A stretch of DNA of 64,000 nt from NCBI GenBank assembly GCA_900470285.1, contig UCAG01000002.1, forward strand, positions 138,146 to 202,145. Reading direction: 5' to 3'. This DNA comes from Hyphomicrobiales bacterium. Its GTDB lineage: Bacteria > Pseudomonadota > Alphaproteobacteria > Rhizobiales > Rhizobiaceae. The position numbers and the translations under genes are program-made. The notes under the pieces were generated by a model. The model was not told where the DNA came from and did not search any database. It saw only the letters and a list, made by a program, of their open reading frames with translations. Shown here in pieces: positions 57,046 through 64,000 of this stretch (position 1 is the first letter of the stretch; each line of letters starts with the position of its first letter).

Positions 57046-57927
57046 ATGAGAAAGGTATTAGGTGTTTACAGCAGCCCCCGCCCGCATTGGGTCGGCGACG
57101 GCTTTCCTGCACGCTCAATCTTCTCCTATGCCAGCCATGGCGATCATGTCAGCCCGTTTCTTCTGCTTGACTATGCAGGCCCTGCAGAATTCAAACCCGC
57201 CACGAAAGGTTCCGACCACCGGCGTGGTGTCGGCATCCATCCCCATCGCGGCTTTGAAACAGTCACGCTTGTTTATCAGGGCGAGCTTGAGCATCGAGAT
57301 TCAACCGGTAATGGCGGCACGATCGGCGCGGGTGATGTGCAGTGGATGACTGCGGCCAAAGGCATTCTGCATGAGGAATTGCATTCGCGAGCCTTTACCG
57401 AACAGGGTGGTACGCTGCAAATGGTACAGCTCTGGGTGAATTTGCCTGCAAAAGATAAAAATGCAGAACCCGGTTATCAGAACTTACTGAACGCAGAGAT
57501 TCCGGCAGTTGATCTGGCGGATGGCGCAGGGAGCCTGCGCGTTATTGCCGGTACTTATAACAAGATTGAAGGCCCTGCCCGTACTTTTACTCCCGTCAAT
57601 CTATGGGATGTCAGTCTGCGCCAGAACATGACCGTCACTCTGCCTATTCCTGACGGTCACACCGCAATGCTGGTGGTACTCAGCGGTGCTGTCACTATCA
57701 ATGATGACAAGCAGGCAACCGAGGCTCAGCTGGTTCTGCTGGATCGCAAGGGCACGGATGTCCGGATAGAGGCGCAAAACAATACCTCTTTTCTGGTTCT
57801 CAGCGGGGAACCAATTGACGAACCTGTCGTTATTCATGGGCCATTTGTTATGAACAGCACGGAAGAAATCAGCTCCGCTCTTCGTGATTTTCAAAATGGC
57901 CATTTCGGAAAAATATCAGTTTCATGA
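57046..57927 (+). CDS. Pirin family protein (second copy)
   Basis: A 293-residue bicupin. The metal ligands are present (GIHPHRGFETVTLVYQG, LEHRDSTG, and a histidine/glutamate near GILHEELHS). The sequence differs markedly from the pirin at 26953 and belongs to the branch found with LysR regulators. Possible quercetin dioxygenase or redox sensor; substrate unknown. ATG follows CAGGAGACAGGCA. The hydrolase gene 107 bases downstream is probably in the same operon. Confidence 0.92.
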   Translation: MRKVLGVYSSPRPHWVGDGFPARSIFSYASHGDHVSPFLLLDYAGPAEFKPATKGSDHRRGVGIHPHRGFETVTLVYQGELEHRDSTGNGGTIGAGDVQWMTAAKGILHEELHSRAFTEQGGTLQMVQLWVNLPAKDKNAEPGYQNLLNAEIPAVDLADGAGSLRVIAGTYNKIEGPARTFTPVNLWDVSLRQNMTVTLPIPDGHTAMLVVLSGAVTINDDKQATEAQLVLLDRKGTDVRIEAQNNTSFLVLSGEPIDEPVVIHGPFVMNSTEEISSALRDFQNGHFGKISVS

Positions 57928-58034
57928 CCGGATTATCCGGCCATGCTCTGCCGGTTTCACACTGCCCCCCAGCCGCGTGAGACCGGCAGATGATAAGTGC
58001 ACAACCAGACTTCAAAACCAAAGGAGAAACCGAA

Positions 58035-58724
58035 ATGAACCTTCCTTCAACCATAGCCAATTTCAACGGTCAGCGTCCGGTTATTGATCCGGAAGATGCA
58101 GTTATGCTGCTGATCGATCATCAGAGCGGCCTGTTTCAGACTGTCGGAGATATGCCGATGACTGAACTGCGTGCCCGGGCCACAGCACTTGCCAAAATCG
58201 CAACGCTGGCAAAAATTCCGGTCATCACCACCGCATCCGTGCCTCAGGGACCAAACGGCCCGCTGATTCCGGAAATTCATGAAAATGCCCCTCATGCCCA
58301 GTATGTTGCACGCAAAGGTGAGATCAATGCGTGGGATAATCCGGACTTTGTGGCAGCAGTCAAAGCAACAGGCCGCAAGACTCTGATTATTGCCGGTACA
58401 ATTACCAGTGTCTGCATGGCCTTTCCGTCAATTTCAGCAGTCTATGACGGATATAAAGTTTTTGCTGTTGTTGATGCTTCCGGCACCTATTCCAAAATGG
58501 CACAGGAAATCACGCTGGCACGCATCACACAGGCAGGTGTTATTCCGATGGATACCGCAGCAGTAGCCTCTGAAATTCAGCGCAGCTGGAACCGTGATGA
58601 TGCGGCGGAATGGGCCAAAGTCTACACTCTTATTTTCCCGCCTTACCAGCTTCTGATTGAAAGCTACATGAAAGCACAGGAAGTCGAGAAAAATCACGAG
58701 ACTCTCGATTCAATGCGAAAATAA
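58035..58724 (+). CDS. Isochorismatase-fold cysteine hydrolase (YcaC-like)
   Basis: 229 residues. The catalytic aspartate is Asp28 ([11 protein letters not shown]), and the nucleophilic cysteine is Cys127 ([15 protein letters not shown]), the pattern of YcaC-like amidohydrolases; a lysine between them is plausible in the ARKGEINAW segment. It may hydrolyse an amide or cleave an aryl ester; substrate unknown. ATG follows AAAGGAGAAACCGAA. It is the second gene after LysR-controlled pirin, and the pair recurs in other proteobacteria. A terminator follows. Confidence 0.9.
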   Translation: MNLPSTIANFNGQRPVIDPEDAVMLLIDHQSGLFQTVGDMPMTELRARATALAKIATLAKIPVITTASVPQGPNGPLIPEIHENAPHAQYVARKGEINAWDNPDFVAAVKATGRKTLIIAGTITSVCMAFPSISAVYDGYKVFAVVDASGTYSKMAQEITLARITQAGVIPMDTAAVASEIQRSWNRDDAAEWAKVYTLIFPPYQLLIESYMKAQEVEKNHETLDSMRK

Positions 58725-58742
58725 TTTTCGGACGCAGAAATG

Positions 58743-58783
58743 AAAATGGCTGCGGAACTTATCTGTTCCGCAGCCATTTTTTA
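58743..58783. terminator. Intrinsic terminator, bidirectional
   Basis: AAAATGGCTGCGGAAC and GTTCCGCAGCCATTTT form a perfect 16-bp stem with T and A flanks, between the convergent hydrolase and MATE genes. Confidence 0.9.
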
Positions 58784-60175
58784 TCAGACATAGACCACAT
58801 TGCTGAGACTGTCGCGGCGCATCCAGCGCTGTGTCATCAGCACAGCGACGATTGCAAGCCCTGTCGCCAGACCAATCCACACGCCGATCCCTTCAAAATT
58901 GAAGGTAAAGGCCAGTAATGCCCCAAGCGGCAGGCCAACGCCCCAATAACCAAGCAGCGCCAGAAACATCGGAATGCGCGTATCGCGCAATCCGCGCAAC
59001 ATACCCGCAGCTACAGCCTGCGCACCGTCAACAATCTGGAACAAAGCCGCAAAAGCCAGAAATGATACGCAAAGCCGGATCACTTCCGCATTAGCCGGAT
59101 CACGAATATCCAGAAACGCGCTGATAAAGACCTTCGGCATCAGGATCATCAAGAGCCCCATCAGCCCCATGAAACCTACCCCTAAAGCATAGGCACTCCA
59201 GCCCGCATAGGCCACGGCCTCGCGATTGCCCGCACCATAAGCGCGCCCCACGCGAACAGTCGCCACCTGCCCGAAGCCGAGCGGCACCATGAAACTCAAG
59301 GAAGCAATCTGCATCGCTACCGCATGAGCGGCCAGTGATGTCGGGCTGATTTTACCCATCATCAGCACAGCCGCATAGAAAATCGTGGTTTCAAAGGCAA
59401 AGGTCAGTGCCATTGGCAAACCAATGCGCCACAATTCAATGAAACGTGGCCAGTCAGGGCGCCAGAAGCGGCCAAACAAACGATAGCGACGGAATTTCTT
59501 ATGGGTACAGACAACAACAACCAGACCAAAGAACATCATCCAGCTGGAGGCTGTGGTCGCAATACCGGCACCACGCAACCCCATTTCCGGCATGCCGAAT
59601 TTACCGAAAATCAGGCTATAGGCAGCAATCGCGTTGAACACGATAGCAAAAGCCGCAATCAGCAATGTCCAGAGCGGGCGTTCCATCGCCGCCAGAAATG
59701 AGCGCAGACCGATATAACCGAGATAAGGCAGCATCGCCCATTGCAGCGTATGCATCATCTGCACGGAATGGGCGGCAATATCCGGCCTCTGTCCCATGAA
59801 CAGAAACACGGATTCTGCATTCCAGAGCAAAATCCAGAACGGAATACAGATAATGATCGCAGTCCAGAAACCCTGACGCACAGTACGGCGCACGTCACGC
59901 ACCGAATGACGGTTGCGGCCAAGCGCCATCGCCATCATCGGCAGTGTGGCAGAAACCAGCCCCATGCAGAAGATCATCATCGAATGATAAAAGCTGGTGG
60001 TCAGCACGGCAGCAGCCAGCGTATCGGCGCCCAGACGCCCGATCAGAATGACATCCGTTGCGGTAAGCGCTGCCTGCGAAAGATTCGTGAAAATCAGCGG
60101 CCAGCCAAGTTTAAAGGACGAAACAACCTCCCGCCCCCAGCGATTCCCTGTATTTGTCTGCGTAATTGCAGTCAT
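58784..60175 (-). CDS. MATE family multidrug efflux transporter (NorM-like)
   Basis: 463 residues with twelve helices, matching the NorM branch: FKLGWPLIFTNLSQAALTATDVILIGRLG at the N-terminus, and a repeat of this pattern in the second half (GLPMALTFAFETTIFYAAVLMMGKI). It exports cationic drugs in exchange for Na+ or H+. The start follows GGGAGGCGGCTGAAC; an earlier ATG at 60223 has no site. It is alone on its strand. Confidence 0.93.
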   Translation of the reverse strand: MTAITQTNTGNRWGREVVSSFKLGWPLIFTNLSQAALTATDVILIGRLGADTLAAAVLTTSFYHSMMIFCMGLVSATLPMMAMALGRNRHSVRDVRRTVRQGFWTAIIICIPFWILLWNAESVFLFMGQRPDIAAHSVQMMHTLQWAMLPYLGYIGLRSFLAAMERPLWTLLIAAFAIVFNAIAAYSLIFGKFGMPEMGLRGAGIATTASSWMMFFGLVVVVCTHKKFRRYRLFGRFWRPDWPRFIELWRIGLPMALTFAFETTIFYAAVLMMGKISPTSLAAHAVAMQIASLSFMVPLGFGQVATVRVGRAYGAGNREAVAYAGWSAYALGVGFMGLMGLLMILMPKVFISAFLDIRDPANAEVIRLCVSFLAFAALFQIVDGAQAVAAGMLRGLRDTRIPMFLALLGYWGVGLPLGALLAFTFNFEGIGVWIGLATGLAIVAVLMTQRWMRRDSLSNVVYV

Positions 60176-60383
60176 GTTCAGCCGCCTCCCGACAGCTTTT
60201 TCCGGCACAGGCCGGGTTTTCAAAGCATTTTCCGGCCTGACTGCCTCAGGAAAATACGCTCATTTTGTTATGGTATATTCGCAAGCAGTTTCCGGACAGA
60301 AGAGCCGGCGCTTAACATTGAGAACCATGCTGTATCATGCCGGTTCATGAAGATCGAGAGCGATCTGAAAGAACAATCAAATG

Positions 60384-60421
60384 TGTTGAGCCGCAGTGCT
60401 TTCCGGCACTGCGGCTCAACA
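60384..60421. terminator. Very stable hairpin after the purine permease
   Basis: TGTTGAGCCGCAGTGC and GCACTGCGGCTCAACA form a perfect 16-bp stem with a six-base loop, 26 bases past the permease stop. The arms share TTGAGCCGC...GCGGCTCAA with the hairpin at 45681-45718, suggesting a common origin. Confidence 0.75.
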
Positions 60422-60446
60422 TAGTAACAAGCAAGGTTACGATGCT

Positions 60447-61736
60447 TTAATGCACATAGGCAAAGCGGATCACAAACAAGGCCGCAACAATCCATGTTGC
60501 CGGATGAATAACCCGCCACTTACCCGAACCGGCCTTGAGCACAACATAGCTGATGAAGCCGAAGGCCAGACCGTTGGCAATCGAATAGGTGAACGGAATA
60601 CCCAGAGCTGTCAGAGCAGCAGGTGCGGCTTCCGTTACATCGTCCCATTCGATTTCAGACATTTCACGCATCATCAGACAGGCGACATAGATCAGCGCCG
60701 GCGCTGTTGCATAGGCAGGAACGGAACCGGCCAGAGGTGAAATGAACAAGGCGGCAAGGAACAGAAGAGCGATAACCAGTGCAGTCAGACCTGTGCGGCC
60801 ACCGGCCTGAACACCGGAAGCGCTTTCAACATAAGCGGTTGTCGAGCTGGTACCGATAATGGAACCGCCGATAATTGCAGTACTGTCAGCGAACAAAGCG
60901 CGGTTCAGGCGGTTCGGCTTACCTTCAGGAATGAGACCTGCACGCTTACTCACGCCGATCAGCGTACCGGTTGCATCAAAAACTTCAACCAGAACGAAAA
61001 CCAGAATAACCTGCAGGAAGCCCACATGCAGAGCGCCCATAATATCGAGCTGCAGGAATGTCGGCATCAGGCTTGGCGGTGCGGAGAACACGCCCTGAAA
61101 CTGGCTTACACCGAGCATGATCGACAGAACAGTTACTACAAGAATACCGATCAGAATCGAACCGCGCACTTTGAGCGCATCCAGTACGGCCATCACGAAA
61201 AAGCCGAAGATCGCCAGCAGCGGGCCGGTTTTGGTCAGATCGCCAAGAGTGATGAAGGTTGCTTCGCTGCCGACAATAATGCCAGAGCTTTTCATACCAA
61301 CCAGCGCAAGGAACATACCGATACCGACAGCGATCGCACTGCGCAAGGATTTCGGAATACCGTCGACCAGCCAGCTGCGGATGCCGGAAACGGTGAGAAT
61401 GAAGAAAATCACACCGGAAATAAAGACAGCGCCCAGAGCCTGCTGCCATGAGAAACCCATGATACCGACAACGGTAAAGGCAAAAAACGCGTTCAGTCCC
61501 ATGCCCGGGGCCATACCGATTGGCCAGTTAGCAACGAAGGCCATCACGAGTGAGCCAAGCGCTGCGGCAAGACAGGTCGCGACAAAGATCGCATTGCGAT
61601 CCATACCGGTGGAGGACAGAATGTCCGGATTAACAAAAATGATATAGGACATCGTCAGGAACGTTGTCAGGCCGGCGAGCACTTCCGTGCGCACATTGGT
61701 CTTATGTTCCTGTAATTTGAAAAGCTTTTCCAGCAT
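60447..61736 (-). CDS. NCS2 family purine permease (AzgA-like)
   Basis: A 429-residue transporter with 12-14 helices of the AzgA/GhxP branch of nucleobase permeases. Motifs: TFLTMSYIIFVNPDIL near the N-terminus, GMAPGMGLNAFFAF, and SSTTAYVESASGVQAGGRTGLTA in the second half. It imports hypoxanthine, guanine or adenine with protons. The ATG follows CAGGGAGCTACC. The 375 bases upstream contain a possible structured leader. PurD in the same window is for de novo purine synthesis, so both salvage and synthesis are represented. Confidence 0.93.
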   Translation of the reverse strand: MLEKLFKLQEHKTNVRTEVLAGLTTFLTMSYIIFVNPDILSSTGMDRNAIFVATCLAAALGSLVMAFVANWPIGMAPGMGLNAFFAFTVVGIMGFSWQQALGAVFISGVIFFILTVSGIRSWLVDGIPKSLRSAIAVGIGMFLALVGMKSSGIIVGSEATFITLGDLTKTGPLLAIFGFFVMAVLDALKVRGSILIGILVVTVLSIMLGVSQFQGVFSAPPSLMPTFLQLDIMGALHVGFLQVILVFVLVEVFDATGTLIGVSKRAGLIPEGKPNRLNRALFADSTAIIGGSIIGTSSTTAYVESASGVQAGGRTGLTALVIALLFLAALFISPLAGSVPAYATAPALIYVACLMMREMSEIEWDDVTEAAPAALTALGIPFTYSIANGLAFGFISYVVLKAGSGKWRVIHPATWIVAALFVIRFAYVH

Positions 61737-62113
61737 GGTAGCTCCCTGTCAGTCTTTGGTAAGAAAGCATTCTGACGTCTTGCAGATGAATGGCCTCCTC
61801 GCAAAATCCTGATAGCAAAACCTGCTGCAGTCCACGGGAGGCGACCTGTTTTAGGCCGCCTGATCCGGCGGGATAAAACAATGCCACATTTTCGCCATTA
61901 TCATGAATAGCCGGTCGCGTAAATGCACAGCACGATCCGGCACTCCGCTGTGCAGGCTTTATGCACCGGAATCTCGCAGGCAAAAATGACTGATAATAAT
62001 GATTATATGCTGGTTAGAAGCGAAGCGTGTCGCATTTAAACACGGCTGCACACGCTCCGCTTTAATGCACCGCAGCTTTGCGATGATTACGTAAGGTTAA
62101 TCTTGCAACGGCT
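61737..62113. other. Leader region between the permease and hydrolase genes
   Basis: 377 bases, with the hydrolase ending on the left of its own unit and the permease starting at the other side. Both genes read leftwards, so the permease promoter must be here. It holds the candidate switching structure at 61793-61860 and a stem GCACAGC/GCTGTGC (61926-61953). No gene is recognisable. Confidence 0.5.
61793..61860 (-). promoter_or_regulatory. Candidate structured leader (riboswitch-like) of the purine permease
   Basis: On the minus strand, GGCGGCC-TAAAACA-GGTCGCC forms a 7-bp hairpin (61840-61860, one G-T pair). A second pairing, GCCTCC (61837-61842) with GGAGGC (61793-61798), uses three of the same bases, so the two structures exclude each other. 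Switching of this kind, upstream of a purine transporter, is riboswitch-like. I do not recognise a named family, and chance cannot be excluded. Confidence 0.3.
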
Positions 62114-62806
62114 TTAGCCGAGCGCTTTTGCAGCCTCATCAATCAGATTTGCAACTTCTGCCGCGCGGGAAGCAAGCGAAGCATGGCTCGCATCCAGCTC
62201 AATAATTTTACGCGGATTCATCCGTCCGGCCATATTTTTCTGATTGTCAGGATGGATCATGTGATCCTGCGTTGAAAGCTGATACCAGACCGGCTTATGC
62301 TTCCATGCAGGGTCAGTTACATTATCACCAAATGTGGTTGCAACCGGTGCTTTCTGCGCCACAGCCATTACCAGAGCTTCATCTGCGCTCATGTCCTGAC
62401 AGAAGCTTTCGTGGTATTTATCAAACTTAATCCAGAGATAACCGTCACTGTCCGGCTCCAGATTGGCGATGGCTGCAGGCGGCTTTGCCTGACTGATACC
62501 ACCAGGACTTTCCCCTGCATCCGGGGCGAAAGCGGCAATATAGACCAGTCCGGCAACATTAGGCAGGTTACCCATTTCTGTTATAACGGCACCGCCATAG
62601 GAATGCCCCACCAACAAAACTTTGCCTTCCTGCTGCCTGACCATTTTTCGGGTTCGCTCCGCATCTTCAGCCAGAGATGTCAGCGGCATTTCCACTGCGC
62701 GGATTTTATCATATCCCTTACGGGACAATTCGAGAATAACTTTGCTCCAATGGGCGGCTCCGCCCCAAAACCCGTGCACTAATACAATTGTCAGCTGACC
62801 ACCCAT
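62114..62806 (-). CDS. Alpha/beta hydrolase family protein
   Basis: 230 residues of the short hydrolase type related to plant esterases and salicylate-binding proteins. VLVHGFWGGAAHW is the oxyanion-hole region, and the nucleophile is Ser69 in VGHSYGGAVI; the catalytic histidine is probably in ELDASHASLAS near the C-terminus. Substrate unknown. ATG follows AAAGGAGATAGCT, the best ribosome binding site in this part. It lies downstream of ureC on the same strand, 217 bases away. Confidence 0.9.
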   Translation of the reverse strand: MGGQLTIVLVHGFWGGAAHWSKVILELSRKGYDKIRAVEMPLTSLAEDAERTRKMVRQQEGKVLLVGHSYGGAVITEMGNLPNVAGLVYIAAFAPDAGESPGGISQAKPPAAIANLEPDSDGYLWIKFDKYHESFCQDMSADEALVMAVAQKAPVATTFGDNVTDPAWKHKPVWYQLSTQDHMIHPDNQKNMAGRMNPRKIIELDASHASLASRAAEVANLIDEAAKALG

Positions 62807-63023
62807 AGCTATCTCCTTTTGCAATGGTAATCCTGAATTATGCGATGTCTTTTGATGAACGACAGAATAGGGAATATTATTATTTTAGAATTATAAGATA
62901 TTTATGTAAGAGCAGTGCATCGTAATTAGAGCGCCTGTTTTGTCCGGCAACCGGATGTCGATTATTTTTTGGTAGCAGCACGCCGCATATTTCTGTACGG
63001 CGTGCCGCCCTTCTCAATAGCAA

Positions 63024-64000
63024 TCAGAACAGGTTGTAACGCTGCGCAAGCGGCACGACAGAAACCGGCTCCGCCCCCACCTCTGCACCATCAACGCTGA
63101 CTTTATAAGTCTTCGGATCAACCGTAATTGCCGGCAATGCATCATTGAGCTTCATGTCAGCCTTGGTCAGGCCGCGGCATTTAACGACCGGCTCAATGCG
63201 CTTTTTCAAGCCCAGATTCAGCACATTACCATCATTGACCGATGCCTGACTGACGAACAGGATTGAGGTCTTGCCGATACCGGAAGACAAAGCACCAAAC
63301 ATCGGACGCATAATCACCGGCTGCGGTGTCGGGATCGACGCATTGGCATCGCCGATCTGCGCATAGGCGATGAAACCGCTCTTCATTACCAGTTCCGGAC
63401 GCTGGCCGAAGAATGCCGGTTTCCACAGCACCAGATCCGCGACTTTGCCGGTTTCAACTGACCCAATGAGATGGCTGATACCGTGAGCAATGGCAGGATT
63501 GATGGTATATTTGGCGATATAGCGTTTGATACGGAAATTATCATTGCCTGCACCATCCTGCGGCAGGCTACCGCGCTGCGCTTTCATCTGATCGGCGACC
63601 TGCCATGTCCGCATAATCACCTCACCGCCGCGTCCCATCGCCTGACTGTCAGAGGTCATCATGGAAATCGCACCTATATCATGCAGCACGCCTTCAGCAG
63701 CAATCGTGTTGGCACGGATACGGCTGGCCGCGAAAGCCACATCTTCCGGAATATTCTTATCCAGATGATGACAGACCATCAGCATATCGAGATGCTCTTC
63801 CACCGTATTCACAGTGTAAGGCAGTGTCGGCGTGGTGGAACTGGTCAGCACATTGGCTTCCGCACAGATGCGCATCAGATCAGGCGCATGACCACCGCCT
63901 GCACCTTCCGCATGATAGGCATGGATCGAACGACCGCCAAAGGCCTTGATGGAATCCTCCACCGTGCAGCTTTCATTGACGGAATCCATATGAATGGTGA
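63024..64000 (-). CDS. ureC: Urease subunit alpha, 3' part (runs off the window)
   Basis: The catalytic nickel subunit of urease. The frame is open at the window edge, so about the N-terminal 40 percent lies outside. Active-site residues in the visible part are intact: [19 protein letters not shown] (nickel histidines), MVCHHLDKN (catalytic histidine), and [12 protein letters not shown] (nickel aspartate). The C-terminus ends QRYNLF. Usually ureE, F and G follow ureC; here an unrelated hydrolase follows, so accessory genes must lie elsewhere. Between them is a hairpin (GCACGCCG/CGGCGTGC at 62978-63005) without a T tract. Confidence 0.95.
   Translation of the reverse strand, partial: TIHMDSVNESCTVEDSIKAFGGRSIHAYHAEGAGGGHAPDLMRICAEANVLTSSTTPTLPYTVNTVEEHLDMLMVCHHLDKNIPEDVAFAASRIRANTIAAEGVLHDIGAISMMTSDSQAMGRGGEVIMRTWQVADQMKAQRGSLPQDGAGNDNFRIKRYIAKYTINPAIAHGISHLIGSVETGKVADLVLWKPAFFGQRPELVMKSGFIAYAQIGDANASIPTPQPVIMRPMFGALSSGIGKTSILFVSQASVNDGNVLNLGLKKRIEPVVKCRGLTKADMKLNDALPAITVDPKTYKVSVDGAEVGAEPVSVVPLAQRYNLF

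Overview
The window is an ordinary, densely coded chromosomal segment from an alphaproteobacterium of the order Hyphomicrobiales (Rhizobiales), most likely of the Brucellaceae. The evidence is the set and order of genes (a complete cox assembly cluster joined to ispH, thrB and rnhA; thrC next to an M16 peptidase; tlyA, dxs, xseB and an HDAC-like gene; fabI, a dnaJ-like gene and pdxH), families such as IalB, DUF1344, DUF6101 and RT0821, and interspersed palindromic elements of about 105 bp that resemble the Bru-RS/RIME repeats of Brucella and Rhizobium. The base composition is less GC-rich than I would expect for Brucella itself, so a relative such as Pseudochrobactrum is a guess. I see no rRNA, tRNA, prophage, transposase or CRISPR array.

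Layout. 0.2-7 kb (+): thrC, an M16 zinc peptidase, a GNAT acetyltransferase and a large membrane PAS-GGDEF-EAL phosphodiesterase whose GGDEF site is degenerate. 6.9-9.3 kb: AlgH, a 1-Cys peroxiredoxin, a DUF3995 protein and rnhA. 9.4-19.0 kb (-): thrB, ispH, SURF1, DUF983, coxC, ctaG, a 59-residue CoxF-like protein, ctaB, coxA and coxB, which together make and assemble aa3-type cytochrome c oxidase. 19.0-19.9 kb is mostly non-coding and holds a perfect FNR/FixK-type box. 19.9-26.9 kb: an IalB-like protein, tldD, an SDR, then an rRNA methyltransferase, tlyA and dxs. 26.9-30.2 kb holds pirin, YidB-like, YeaQ-like, DedA and SH3 genes between dxs and xseB. 30.2-34.3 kb (-): xseB, an HDAC-like gene, a RibB with a degraded RibA half, GNAT and aroC. 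34.6-45.2 kb: DUF1344, a phosphatase, fabI, a cbpA-like gene, a lipoprotein, pdxH, ubiA, purD, an acyl-CoA dehydrogenase, a crotonase and DUF6101. 45.7-52.8 kb: a GlcD-like oxidase, a Sua5 protein, a noncanonical histidine phosphatase, der, a YfgM-like protein, a deacetylase and an ArsC-like protein. 52.9-64 kb: a MerR/P1B-ATPase zinc-type efflux pair, a LysR divergent from pirin plus a cysteine hydrolase, a MATE exporter, an NCS2 purine permease with a possible structured leader, an alpha/beta hydrolase, and the 3' part of ureC running off the window.

The most unusual signal is not a gene. At three places (aroC, the Sua5 gene and the DUF6101 gene) the last codons of a gene, including the stop, lie in a short palindrome and are tandemly duplicated just downstream at 28-31 bp spacing; at the DUF6101 gene there are four copies. 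At purD, lysR, the deacetylase gene and the dnaJ-like gene, a palindromic repeat or hairpin overlaps or abuts the gene's 3' end. Together with at least four RIME-like elements, this suggests that palindromic DNA repeatedly shapes gene 3' ends in this genome.
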